64,000 nucleotides of DNA from Aquimarina sp. AU58 (GCF_900312745.1 NZ_OMPD01000014.1:2914001-2978000); one strand, 5' to 3'; positions 17,820-25,636 are shown, counted from the stretch's first letter. The notes: a model not told the origin generated them from the letters alone. Program-made: numbers and translations.

Positions 17820-18419
17820 TTAATATTTTTTACAAATTGTACCTGTGTTATTGTTATTAAATAGTTGTTTGTAGCTATCTACTACATCTGCAATATTAAC
17901 AGGGTAGTATCCAGCAAATTTTTGATCTTCTGGAAAATCTCCTGCAATAGCACCAGGAGCCACAACATTTAACCGAATCCCACGATCTAATTCTTTTGAT
18001 GCTGCATTAACAAAACTGTGTAGAGCACCATTTACAAGTGATAACCCAACAGCATTAGGTTCATAATGTTCTGCCAGAATACCAGTTGTTAAGGTTATTG
18101 AGGCATTGTCATTTATATAATCTTTTGCTATATGCACAAGGTTAACTTGTCCCATTAATTTACTATGTATCCCTATATAATAATCATCTTCTGTTAATTC
18201 TGATAAAGGTTTCCAGGAAGCAGTACCCGCAGCATTAATTACTGCGTCTATTTTTGGTAGTTTTTTAAACAACGCTTTTATAGATTCTTTATCTGTAATG
18301 TCGATAGGGTAGGATTTGCTAGTACGGTGAGCACCGAATACATCATCATATTCATTTTTAAGGGTATTATAAATTGCACTACCTATTGTACCGGTAGCTC
18401 CAATAACTAAGATTTTCAT
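17820..18419 (-). CDS. Short SDR-family protein, atypical active site
   Basis: 199-residue Rossmann protein: cofactor motif KILVIGATGTIGSAIYN, then HRTSKSYPIDITD, VINAAGTASWKPLSEL and RGIRLNVVAPGAIAGD. The usual YxxxK catalytic motif is replaced: where it should stand the protein reads GLSLVNGALHSFVNAA, without Tyr or Lys. A group of about 200-residue SDR proteins has this VNGAL pattern, so it is a family trait rather than decay. It may bind NAD(P) with a changed chemistry. Operon: 11 bases after the cupin, 19 before PhzF. Confidence 0.85.
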   Translation of the reverse strand: MKILVIGATGTIGSAIYNTLKNEYDDVFGAHRTSKSYPIDITDKESIKALFKKLPKIDAVINAAGTASWKPLSELTEDDYYIGIHSKLMGQVNLVHIAKDYINDNASITLTTGILAEHYEPNAVGLSLVNGALHSFVNAASKELDRGIRLNVVAPGAIAGDFPEDQKFAGYYPVNIADVVDSYKQLFNNNNTGTICKKY

Positions 18420-18430
18420 ACGTTTTCTTT

Positions 18431-18796
18431 TTAGATGGTTTCTAATTTATCTCGCGTTAAATTTCCAGGAGTGTTCCCGGTATTGATTGTAGTGTTTGGT
18501 TCGAATAGCATTACAGAAACTTCTTGATCCGCCACTGGTCTATGCTCTGTTCCTTTTGGAATAACCAAAAACTCATTGGCTTTTAAATGTACAACTCGAT
18601 CGCGAAACTCCATTTTAAATTCACCATTTACAACATAAAACATTTCATCTTCGTTATCATGTTTATGCCATACAAATTCACCTTTAAACTTTACTAATTT
18701 TACATGTTGTCCATTAAGTTCTCCAACAATTCTTGGATTCCAATGATCAGAAAAGAGAGAGAACTTGTCGTCGATGTTTACTTTTTCTATGTTCAT
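18431..18796 (-). CDS. Cupin-domain protein
   Basis: 121-residue single-domain cupin. Motif 1 is WHKHDNEDEMFYVVNGEF (two His, a Glu), motif 2 is KGTEHRPVADQEVSVMLFEP with the final His, so the metal-binding set is present. Such proteins bind a divalent metal and may act as small dioxygenases, isomerases or binding proteins; no substrate can be named. First gene of an operon with an SDR and a PhzF protein. Its promoter region carries a near-identical copy of the ArsR-gene operator (18816-18837), 20 bases before the ATG. Confidence 0.9.
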   Translation of the reverse strand: MNIEKVNIDDKFSLFSDHWNPRIVGELNGQHVKLVKFKGEFVWHKHDNEDEMFYVVNGEFKMEFRDRVVHLKANEFLVIPKGTEHRPVADQEVSVMLFEPNTTINTGNTPGNLTRDKLETI

Positions 18797-18815
18797 TCTA
18801 ATATTATTATAATTA

Positions 18816-18837
18816 TATATTTAATTTTATAAATATG
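18816..18837. promoter_or_regulatory. Operator upstream of the cupin operon
   Basis: Palindrome of the form TATATTTA-N6-TAAATATG. It shares 21 of 22 positions with the site at 19176-19197 in front of the ArsR gene, including the central ATTTTA. A TTTG (minus strand, 18847-18844) abuts it as a possible -33 box. Probable binding site of the neighbouring ArsR protein. Confidence 0.75.
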
Positions 18838-18851
18838 TATATCCAAATTTT

Positions 18852-19163
18852 TTATAACTCTTTATTTATGGTTTCTAAAAACTCTTTAATTACAGATTCA
18901 TTCCTTTTAAAATATGTCCATTTCCCATGTCTAGTGGTAATTAACAATCCAGCTTTATGCATACCGGTTAGATAATGTGATATAGTAGGTTGTGATAATC
19001 CTGATTTATTTTTGATGTGTTGTCCGCATACACCATCGTTAAAATGCCCAAGTTCTTCATGGGGAGGGAAATTGGCCTCTGGATCTTTTAACCATTTAAG
19101 TATATCTAAACGTGTTACATTTGATAAAGCTTTATTTATTTCAAGTATTCTTGCATTATTCAT
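18852..19163 (-). CDS. ArsR-family transcriptional regulator
   Basis: 103 residues from the ATG at 19163 (MNNARILEINKALSNVTRLDILKWL). The frame is open upstream to an ATG at 19178, but that one lies inside the operator, so the inner start is preferred. Winged helix-turn-helix of the ArsR type: NVTRLDILKWLKDPE, recognition helix SGLSQPTISHYLTGMHKAGLL, wing TTRHGKWTYFKRNE. A Cys sits in HFNDGVCGQHIKN, but I see no classical metal-binding CxC, so the signal is unknown. It likely represses itself and the cupin-SDR-PhzF operon through twin operators. Confidence 0.9.
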   Translation of the reverse strand: MNNARILEINKALSNVTRLDILKWLKDPEANFPPHEELGHFNDGVCGQHIKNKSGLSQPTISHYLTGMHKAGLLITTRHGKWTYFKRNESVIKEFLETINKEL

Positions 19164-19167
19164 GCAA

Positions 19168-19197
19168 CAAATATACATATTTAATTTTATAAATATG
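19168..19197. promoter_or_regulatory. Operator and promoter of the ArsR gene
   Basis: Perfect inverted repeat CATATTTA-N6-TAAATATG at 19176-19197. Immediately downstream on the minus strand is a -7 box TATATTTG (19175-19168), so the operator fills the space between -33 and -7. The -7 box is only 4 bases before the ATG at 19163, which suggests a leaderless message. Confidence 0.7.
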
Positions 19198-19395
19198 ATA
19201 AAAATCTTGTTATACTATTTATTTATATTAAATATCTAATATTTTTCAGTGTAAACTGTTGTAAATAAGTATCTTATGAAATAATATGATTTTATTGTGT
19301 AACAAAACAGGGGAATGTTCGTCTAGTAAGTATAGGCAGTAAAGAAATGAATAATTTCTTGAAAATAAGCAAATTAGTTTTAACGATACCTATAG

Positions 19396-19431
19396 GGCGC
19401 GTATCTTGATATATCTTGAGATGAGTGCTTT
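19396..19431 (+). repeat. Hairpin repeat, copy 1
   Basis: GCGCGTATCTT pairs, with G-U pairs and one mismatch, to GAGATGAGTGCTT around a TGATATATCTTG-like loop. Sequence, loop included, resembles copy 2 at 19517 (GATAYATCTTGRGATG is shared). A weak T-run follows, then A residues. Confidence 0.5.
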
Positions 19432-19516
19432 AAAAAAAGGTTTATTTGCTTTAAACCAATCATAGAATTGAGTTTCTGTACTTAAAAGAATTCTTGATTC
19501 AAATAATATAAATAAG

Positions 19517-19556
19517 AGCGTTTATCCTGATACATCTTGGGATGGATGCTTTTTTT
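19517..19556 (+). terminator. Hairpin repeat, copy 2, terminator-like
   Basis: AGCGTTTATCC pairs along its whole length (with G-U pairs) with GGATGGATGCT, loop TGATACATCTTG, followed by six T. It looks like an intrinsic terminator on the plus strand, yet no recognisable gene precedes it, which points to a short non-coding transcript or a repeat element. Confidence 0.5.
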
Positions 19557-19751
19557 ATGGCCATTCTGATAATTAAACAGTACTTTTTTTGAGTTTTTCC
19601 TGTATCCGGATACTGCGTAATTATATTACTTTTACTGAGATTAGTATTCTATGTATTTAGAACTTGTTATTAAAACTATATTCTATTGATCAACTGAAGA
19701 CTAATCAAATAAATAATATGAAATCTCAATTAACCACAAATATTTACACAA

Positions 19752-19943
19752 ATGAAAATTATCTTAGACTTGGATGGCGTAAAAACTCTAAGTAAAGATG
19801 AGCAAAGCAAAATCTCTGGAGCAAGACGTTATGCTTGTACTCAAAGAGGTAGAATGTGCTGCGAACTTGCTCCTGGAGGTCCATTCTGTGATGCTGGTAT
19901 CTGTACAGGTATTGGTGGATCTGGAGGTTGTCTCTGGTATTGA
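19752..19943 (+). CDS. Cys-rich RiPP/bacteriocin-like precursor peptide
   Basis: 63 residues. The leader MKIILDLDGVKTLSKDEQSK-ISG has the Bacteroidota double-glycine-type form (LxLxGVKxLSKxEQKxIxG) found before lanthipeptide and other exported peptides; cleavage is expected after Gly23. The core of 40 residues has six Cys (29, 36, 37, 46, 51, 60), is Gly-rich (GIGGSGG near the end) and finishes LWY. No maturation enzyme, peptidase-containing ABC exporter or immunity gene lies next to it, so it would depend on genes elsewhere. Followed by a strong terminator. It could be a lanthipeptide-like, disulfide-bonded or secreted signalling peptide. Confidence 0.7.
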   Translation: MKIILDLDGVKTLSKDEQSKISGARRYACTQRGRMCCELAPGGPFCDAGICTGIGGSGGCLWY

Positions 19944-19965
19944 TCATTACTCGAAAAAGAAGTTT

Positions 19966-19999
19966 AAAAACGAGACTGTTTCATTACAGTCTCGTTTTT
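19966..19999. terminator. Bidirectional intrinsic terminator
   Basis: AAAAACGAGACTGT pairs perfectly with ACAGTCTCGTTTTT across TTCATT. It lies between the peptide gene and the convergent M28 peptidase gene. Confidence 0.92.
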
Positions 20000-20013
20000 T
20001 GTTTCTGTTATAA

Positions 20014-21567
20014 TTAGTTTTGCCCTCCTTTTCTGTTTGGGCTTCTTAATTCTGGCCAGGTACGTTGTTTTTTGGTACGTTTATTTATAGGTAATACACT
20101 TTTTTCTCTCGAAGTTTTTTTAGGATCTTCACTAGCTTTATATGCTAGAATTGCAGTTAGAATTACATTATTAAGTACATCATCAAATATAATTTTATCG
20201 TAGGTATCCCGATTTGTGTGCCAAGTATAATTCCAGTAAGACCAATTAAGTGAACTTAATGAAAATGCAGGAGCTCCGGCTGATACAAAAGAAGCATAGT
20301 CAGAACCACCTCCACCAGGAGTTCCTGGAAAAGTAGTTTCTATATGCTTAGTAATGTTTTCGGGAACAGCTTCTAACCACTTTCCTAAATAATCATAAGA
20401 ATGCAAGAATCCTTGTCCTGATAAACGAACCACACGTCCTGTACCGTTATCCTGATTAAATAACGCTTGTACACCTCCTACAATTTTAGGATGGTCTTCA
20501 ACAAAAGCTCGTGATCCATTTAAACCTTGTTCTTCGCTTCCCCAAAGCCCAATAAGTATGGTACGTTTCGGGTTTGGGTATATTTTTTTAAGAATTCGTG
20601 CGGCTTCCATCATGGTTATGGTTCCGGTTCCATTATCCGTAGCTCCAGTACCTCCGTCCCAAGAATCGAAATGTGCAGAAAGAATAATATACTCGTCAGG
20701 CTTTTCGGTTCCTTTTATTTCTGCAATCGTATTGAATGTAGGCATCATTCCTAGTTCTTTAGATTCTGATACGATCTTTATTTTTGGTTTAGAACCATGT
20801 TCTACAAGGCGATATAACATTCCATAATCTTCTAATGACAGATCTACTGTGGGTATTTTTTTTGTTCGGGCACTAAATATTTTGTTAACTCCAAACCCTC
20901 TAGACCAATTACTTTGTGCTATTCCTACGGCACCAGCTTGTTCTAGCGCAGGAGCAAGAGTTCGACGATTATATCCAGTTTTTTTAATATTTTCTCTCCA
21001 TGCTTTTGTTTGCTCACTTCTTTGTTCTTTCATCTTTTTGAAAGATTCTTCTGTAGCAAATTCTTCCCAATTATAGTCAGGTCTCCCTGTGGGTTGATTC
21101 ATAGATGTCATTACAATTTTACCTTTTACATTTGGTAACCATTTCTGAAAAGCAATTGAATCTTTTACCTTCGGAATTACAATTAACTCGGCAACGACAC
21201 CAGCATTATCGGTGCCAGGACTCCAAGCTAATTGTGTACCTTCAAGAGATTTTACCCAAGGAGATACCATATCAATGTGAGTAATTCCTCGTTGCCATCC
21301 ACGCCATTCTCCCCATTTTTCATTTCTGGCATCAATTCCCCAGGTTTTATATTTAGCAACAGCCCAATCATGAGCTTGTTGCATTTGTGGAGTACCAACC
21401 AATCTAGGTCCAATACCATCCATAAGTTCATGTGCTAGTTCTTTTAATTGAGAATTTTCTGTGGCTTCATTAATAATTTTTTCAATTAATGGATCTTTAT
21501 TCTGCGCCGATGTGACAAAACAAGAAAGATATATTACAATAGTGATAAGTGTGAGTATGCGTTTCAT
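20014..21567 (-). CDS. Exported M28-family zinc peptidase
   Basis: 517 residues. Signal peptide MKRILTLITIVIYLSCFVTSAQ, then LAHELMDGIGPRLVGTPQMQQAHDWAV, a PA-type insert (about 110-270), and the M28 catalytic core: AHFDSWDGGTGATDNGTG (His and bridging Asp), LWGSEEQGLNGSRAF (catalytic Glu and Glu ligand) and the later GGGGSDYASFVSAGAPAFSL and YTWHTNRDTYD (final His). By family it is an aminopeptidase or carboxypeptidase acting on peptides in the periplasm or outside the cell. The basic tail NKRTKKQRTWPELRSPNRKGGQN is not a T9SS domain. Monocistronic. Confidence 0.93.
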   Translation of the reverse strand: MKRILTLITIVIYLSCFVTSAQNKDPLIEKIINEATENSQLKELAHELMDGIGPRLVGTPQMQQAHDWAVAKYKTWGIDARNEKWGEWRGWQRGITHIDMVSPWVKSLEGTQLAWSPGTDNAGVVAELIVIPKVKDSIAFQKWLPNVKGKIVMTSMNQPTGRPDYNWEEFATEESFKKMKEQRSEQTKAWRENIKKTGYNRRTLAPALEQAGAVGIAQSNWSRGFGVNKIFSARTKKIPTVDLSLEDYGMLYRLVEHGSKPKIKIVSESKELGMMPTFNTIAEIKGTEKPDEYIILSAHFDSWDGGTGATDNGTGTITMMEAARILKKIYPNPKRTILIGLWGSEEQGLNGSRAFVEDHPKIVGGVQALFNQDNGTGRVVRLSGQGFLHSYDYLGKWLEAVPENITKHIETTFPGTPGGGGSDYASFVSAGAPAFSLSSLNWSYWNYTWHTNRDTYDKIIFDDVLNNVILTAILAYKASEDPKKTSREKSVLPINKRTKKQRTWPELRSPNRKGGQN

Positions 21568-21692
21568 ATAGATTGATTTTTATTTCTACAATTTAAACAT
21601 ATCAATATTTCCATGGTTTTTATTTAACAAAACCTTAATTCATTTGAGATAATTATTTTAAGAAAACAAAATAATCACTATTCTTGCATACG

Positions 21693-22907
21693 ATGAATAT
21701 TGTTCCGGAAATAACAACTAAAAGGCTTGCTGTTAAGGTAAGGCCTTCGGCAGAAAAGATAATAAAGCAAAGACATCCCTGGGTTTTTGAAGATAGTATT
21801 ATAAAGCAAAATGTAGAAGGAAAAGCAGGTGATTTGGTGATCGTTTATGATACTAAAAAGAATACCTTTTTAGCTTGTGGTTTATATGACCCATATTCTC
21901 CTATACGTATCAAATTAATTCAATTTAGGAAAACAGCACAGATTAATAAAACCTGGTTTGCTGAAAAAATTTCTGAGGCGTACAAAAAAAGGACTCCTTT
22001 ATTAGAAACAGATACAAATAGCTACCGATTGTTATTTGGAGAAAATGATCATCTTCCCGGATGTATTGCTGATGTGTATGACCAGGTTTTGGTAATTAAG
22101 CTATATTCACATATTTGGTTTCCTTATCTAAATTGGATTATTGAACATCTGGTTGCTGTGTCAGGTTGCAACTGTGTTGTGCTTAGGTTAAGTAGATTGT
22201 TACAATCTAAAGGTGAAGTATATGATCTAAAAGATGGTCAGGTAATTTATGGAACTCTGAAAAACGAGGTTGTGGTTTTTAGAGAACATGGAGTTTTATT
22301 TTCTGCAAATGTAATTAAAGGTCATAAAACAGGATATTTTCTTGATCACCGTCATAATAGAAAAAGAGTAGGGGAGCTTGCCTATGATAAAACTCTTTTG
22401 GATGTGTTTTCTTATGCTGGTGGGTTTTCGGTTCATGCTTTAAAAGGCGGCGCAAAGAAAGTTGTAAGTTTGGATATTAGTAAACAAGCTTTGGATATGG
22501 CTAAAGAGAATGTTGCTTTAAACGTACATCATGGAAAACATGATGTTATTGTAGCCGATGCTTTTGATGGATTACAGAAATTAATAGATCATAAAACTGT
22601 ATTTGACATTGTAGTTATAGATCCTCCTTCTTTTGCGAAAAGAGCAAGTGAAATTCATAAAGCTATGATTAGTTATGCTCGATTAGCAGAATTGGGATCG
22701 CATTTGGTATCCTCTAACGGGATTTTGGTTTTGGCTTCTTGTTCTTCGAGAGTTTTGGCCGAAGATTTTTTTAAAATTTCTGAAGAGAGTATTCTTAAAT
22801 CTGGAAGAAGGTTTAGTGTATTAGAAAAAACCAATCATGATATTGATCATCCCATTTCCTTTCCTGAGGGAGCTTATCTTAAATGCGGATATTATAGACT
22901 AGATTAA
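21693..22907 (+). CDS. Class I rRNA (cytosine-C5-)-methyltransferase, RlmI-like
   Basis: About 404 residues. The frame extends to a TTG at 21684, but the ATG at 21693 is the better start (MNIVPEITTKRLAVKVRP). An N-terminal PUA domain (RPSAEKIIKQRHPWVFEDSI, about 12-80), a linking domain with LPGCIADVYDQVLVIKLYS, then the SAM-methyltransferase core: TGYFLDHRHNRKRV, LLDVFSYAGGFSVHALKGGA and the substrate motif VIDPPSFAKRASE. This is the RlmI/YccW architecture, which methylates 23S rRNA. The exact target base is inferred from the family. Confidence 0.88.
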   Translation: MNIVPEITTKRLAVKVRPSAEKIIKQRHPWVFEDSIIKQNVEGKAGDLVIVYDTKKNTFLACGLYDPYSPIRIKLIQFRKTAQINKTWFAEKISEAYKKRTPLLETDTNSYRLLFGENDHLPGCIADVYDQVLVIKLYSHIWFPYLNWIIEHLVAVSGCNCVVLRLSRLLQSKGEVYDLKDGQVIYGTLKNEVVVFREHGVLFSANVIKGHKTGYFLDHRHNRKRVGELAYDKTLLDVFSYAGGFSVHALKGGAKKVVSLDISKQALDMAKENVALNVHHGKHDVIVADAFDGLQKLIDHKTVFDIVVIDPPSFAKRASEIHKAMISYARLAELGSHLVSSNGILVLASCSSRVLAEDFFKISEESILKSGRRFSVLEKTNHDIDHPISFPEGAYLKCGYYRLD

Positions 22908-22909
22908 AA

Positions 22910-22939
22910 AATACCAGGTTTATTTAGAAACCTGGTATT
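22910..22939. terminator. Bidirectional intrinsic terminator
   Basis: AATACCAGGTTT pairs with AAACCTGGTATT across ATTTAG, flanked by an A-run and a T-rich stretch. It lies between two convergent genes. Confidence 0.88.
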
Positions 22940-22949
22940 ATATTATTTT

Positions 22950-23360
22950 TTAATGCCTCCCAAAGACATGAACCTTTGCTTTTTTTCGAGATAAATTTTT
23001 AGTATCATAAAAAAAGGTAATATCTCTAATTATACGTTTTCCACCTTTAAGATCTATTATTCTTGTTTCGCTTTTACGAGAAAAATTATGTTTTAATTGG
23101 ATTACATCTTTTTTCCCATTACCATATTGGATAACCATTTTGTGCATGTTTAAAGAGCCTCCTGTAACCTTAACTTTGAGTTTTTTGAATCCTCCTTTTC
23201 TTGCTGTTACCTTTATAACATCTTTATCTAATCTATAATTTACTGTTCTTGAACCAAGATGTTCCCAACTATTTGTAGTAGAGGTAAAACTACTTGTTAT
23301 TAGTAGTGTTATTAGTAAGAATAAAAAAGCAGGGATTTTTTGTAGTGTTATATTATTCAT
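22950..23360 (-). CDS. Exported DUF2541-like protein
   Basis: 136 residues. Signal peptide MNNITLQKIPAFLFLLITLLITSSFTS. The mature part begins WEHLGSRTVNYRLDKDVIKVTARKGGFKKLKVKVTGGSLNMHK and ends in RDITFFYDTKNLSRKKAKVHVFGRH. The LGSRTVNYRLDKD start and the beta-strand pattern match the DUF2541/YaaI-type group as I remember it; I cannot confirm this without a search. Very basic (many Lys and Arg), so it may bind an acidic polymer. Monocistronic; function unknown. Confidence 0.75.
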   Translation of the reverse strand: MNNITLQKIPAFLFLLITLLITSSFTSTTNSWEHLGSRTVNYRLDKDVIKVTARKGGFKKLKVKVTGGSLNMHKMVIQYGNGKKDVIQLKHNFSRKSETRIIDLKGGKRIIRDITFFYDTKNLSRKKAKVHVFGRH

Positions 23361-23435
23361 AGTTTTTAAATGTTTTGATTTATTACTAAGACATTTTAAA
23401 CATAAAAAGGTTTAATCCGTATTTTTTATAAAATT

Positions 23436-23471
23436 AAAAACGAGATGGATATGATGATCCATCTCGTTTTT
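23436..23471. terminator. Intrinsic terminator downstream of the OmpA-family gene
   Basis: AAAAACGAGATGGAT pairs perfectly with ATCCATCTCGTTTTT around ATGATG. On the minus strand it follows the OmpA-family gene that ends at 23506. Confidence 0.9.
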
Positions 23472-23505
23472 AAAAAATAACGTAGTTGTTATTTAAAAGG
23501 TATGA

Positions 23506-24339
23506 TTAGTTAGAAGACAACATAGCAAAAAACTTATCCATATTTGGCAATAATACGATTCTTGTACGTCTGTTGATTGCCATATTTTCTTCACTGTCAT
23601 TCTCAACAAGAGGCTTGTAACTACTTCTTCCAGAAGCGATTAACTTAGCAGGGTCAACATTGTAGTTAGATTGTAGTTTTCTAATAATAGATGTTGCTCT
23701 TTTTACGCTTAAGTCCCAGTTATCTTGCACCACTGCATTGCTAATGGTTCTTGGATCAGTATGACCTTCTACCATTACTTCAATACTTGACTCAGAATTA
23801 ATTACATCTGCTAATTTTTTTAATATTTCATCAGCTTTATTACTTATTCTGTAACTACCGCTTTTGAATAACATTTTATCAGAAATAGATATCATAACTA
23901 CTGTATTATCGATATCTATAGAAATATCTTCATCTTGTTTTATATCATCTGATAAAGAATTTTTTAAATTATGAGATACTGCCAAATTCATCGAATCTTT
24001 TAAGGATTTAGCTCCCTGAAGTTTTTGTTGATCAACCTTGGCTAAGGTTTCTTTCATTTTCTCTTTGGTCTTGTTAGATATTGCTGCAACATCTTCTACC
24101 ATTACCATTTTTTCATCATTAGAGTCTTTTAAAGAATTGATCTTAGCATTATAATCTGCTACTCTAGCTTCAATTTTAGCAAATTTGCCTTCCAATTCAT
24201 CTTTTTCTACTGCAGTCTTTTGTAACGTACTACGAGTGTCTTGCAATTCTTGCTCTAATGCAACATATTTCTTCTTTGACACACACGATGTCATGATTAA
24301 TGCCCCTGACAAAGCAATAAATGTGAATGATCTTTTCAT
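23506..24339 (-). CDS. OmpA-family peptidoglycan-binding lipoprotein
   Basis: 277 residues. Lipoprotein signal MKRSFTFIALSGALIMTSC-VSKKKY, then a coiled-coil stretch (about 25-115; ALEQELQDTRSTLQKTAVEKDELEGKF), then a C-terminal OmpA domain: DKMLFKSGSYRISNKADEILKKLADVI, the peptidoglycan-contact region VEGHTDPRTISN, NWDLSVKRATSIIRKL and the final NRRTRIVLLP. It would tether the outer membrane to the cell wall; the coiled coil suggests oligomers or a spacer. Monocistronic. No beta-barrel. Confidence 0.92.
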   Translation of the reverse strand: MKRSFTFIALSGALIMTSCVSKKKYVALEQELQDTRSTLQKTAVEKDELEGKFAKIEARVADYNAKINSLKDSNDEKMVMVEDVAAISNKTKEKMKETLAKVDQQKLQGAKSLKDSMNLAVSHNLKNSLSDDIKQDEDISIDIDNTVVMISISDKMLFKSGSYRISNKADEILKKLADVINSESSIEVMVEGHTDPRTISNAVVQDNWDLSVKRATSIIRKLQSNYNVDPAKLIASGRSSYKPLVENDSEENMAINRRTRIVLLPNMDKFFAMLSSN

Positions 24340-24678
24340 GGTTATTTAATTAATAATTAGTGTTATTTAAACTACTACTACGGCCATTTATTGTTGTACT
24401 AATTACTAATGTTTTCATATCAATTTCTTAAAAAGTGTTAATAGTTTTTTGAATACATATTATCCCGTAAAATACCTACGGAAAGCCTGTATAGCTTATG
24501 TTCCGTAACATGTTGATTATCAAAATCCTAGGGAGATTGTCGAAAAAAACATAGAAGATGTTAAAAAATAAATTATTGACTTATTGTAATAACGTATTAT
24601 TTTTACAGTTATATTGTAGAAAATAAACCCCACTACCCAGGTCTACTTTAATTACTAAAAAAAGTATAACAATAATTG
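24340..24678. other. 339-bp intergenic region with possible folded RNA
   Basis: Divergent upstream region of the OmpA-family and M23 genes. No coding sequence seen. CCGTA (24465-24469) can pair with TACGG (24477-24481), while TACGGAA (24477-24483) can instead pair with TTCCGTA (24501-24507), giving two mutually exclusive stems. Confidence 0.45.
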
Positions 24679-25635
24679 ATGTTTTTAATTAAAAAAAGAC
24701 TTGTATTTTACTTCCTGATATTTTCGCCATTCCTGATGATAGTCGCACAGGAAACTTTGAAGCAAACAGAAAATATTCCAGTTGATCATAAAAAGTTAGT
24801 CGTACAGGGTGAGATCATCTGTCTACCCATTTATCCCAAAAAGAATAATAATTATTTTCCTGAAGAAAATGATTTGTCAGAAAATTTAGAAGCCTATAAT
24901 ACAAAATGGGATAACCAACAGTTTAATCCATATTGGAATGAGAATCTTACATTTCCCTTTCAGTTAGCATTTCAGGATGAAGATTTTTCACCACCGGTTG
25001 ATCGTAAAATGGTAATTACATCTCGTTATGGTTGGAGAAGAGGGCGCCCACATCAAGGTATAGATATTGATCTTCAGGTGGGTGATAGTGTAAAATCAAT
25101 ATTAGAAGGTAAAATTCGATATGTTGGATATCATGGCGGACACGGAAATACAGTAGTGGTACGGCACTATAATGGATTAGAGACTGTATATGCCCATCTT
25201 TCTAAGTCGTTGGTAAAAGAGAACGATGAGGTGAAAAAAGGACAAATTATAGGCACAGGAGGAGTAACAGGAAATGCAAGAGGAAGCCATTTACACTTAG
25301 AAGTACGATATCATGGTAAAAGTATTAATCCAGAGTATTTATTCGAGTTTGCCAGTGATACAAAAATTCGATCAGATACTCTTTTTGTAACGAAGAAATG
25401 GATGACACCTAGATATCATAGATCGACTCGTATGAGTAAAATTGTTATTCATAAAACTATAGAGGATATCGCTAGGATTAAAGAAGAACAAAAAAAGATT
25501 TATACGGTACGTAAAGGAGATACTCTTCATCGAATAGCCAATAAGTATGGATTGGCAGTTGCTGAAATATGTAAAACCAATTCGCTAAAATATAATTCGG
25601 TGCTAAAAATTGGGCAACAAATAATTATAAACTAA
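24679..25635 (+). CDS. M23-family peptidoglycan endopeptidase with LysM domain
   Basis: 318 residues from the ATG at 24679 (a TTG just before it is ignored). Signal peptide MFLIKKRLVFYFLIFSPFLMIVAQ. The LytM/M23 domain at about 110-230 has the zinc motif HQGIDID, GHGNTVVVRHYNGLETVYAHLS and the second motif SHLHLEVRYHGKSINPEYLF, so all metal ligands are present and it is probably an active cell-wall hydrolase. A C-terminal LysM domain (YTVRKGDTLHRIANKYGLAVAEICKTNSL...IGQQIIIN, about 275-318) binds the sugar backbone. Placement of LysM at the C-terminus is common in Bacteroidota. Confidence 0.93.
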   Translation: MFLIKKRLVFYFLIFSPFLMIVAQETLKQTENIPVDHKKLVVQGEIICLPIYPKKNNNYFPEENDLSENLEAYNTKWDNQQFNPYWNENLTFPFQLAFQDEDFSPPVDRKMVITSRYGWRRGRPHQGIDIDLQVGDSVKSILEGKIRYVGYHGGHGNTVVVRHYNGLETVYAHLSKSLVKENDEVKKGQIIGTGGVTGNARGSHLHLEVRYHGKSINPEYLFEFASDTKIRSDTLFVTKKWMTPRYHRSTRMSKIVIHKTIEDIARIKEEQKKIYTVRKGDTLHRIANKYGLAVAEICKTNSLKYNSVLKIGQQIIIN

Positions 25636-25636
25636 A

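Larger units (their letters stand above)
19240..19751. other. 512-bp gene-free stretch
   Basis: No convincing coding sequence. It holds two related imperfect hairpins (19396-19431 and 19517-19556), a smaller stem GGTTTA-N7-TAAACC near 19439-19457, and the upstream region of the small peptide gene at 19752. Tiny ORFs of 14-25 codons occur but have no supporting features. Confidence 0.6.

Noticed and set aside
17015-18796. PhzF operon as a phenazine cluster
   Set aside because: None of the other phz genes is present; PhzF homologues are common outside such clusters.
19719-19796. 25-codon ORF (MKSQLTTNIYTNENYLRLG...) overlapping the start of the Cys-rich peptide gene
   Set aside because: Different frame, no leader or membrane character; the 19752 frame explains the region better.
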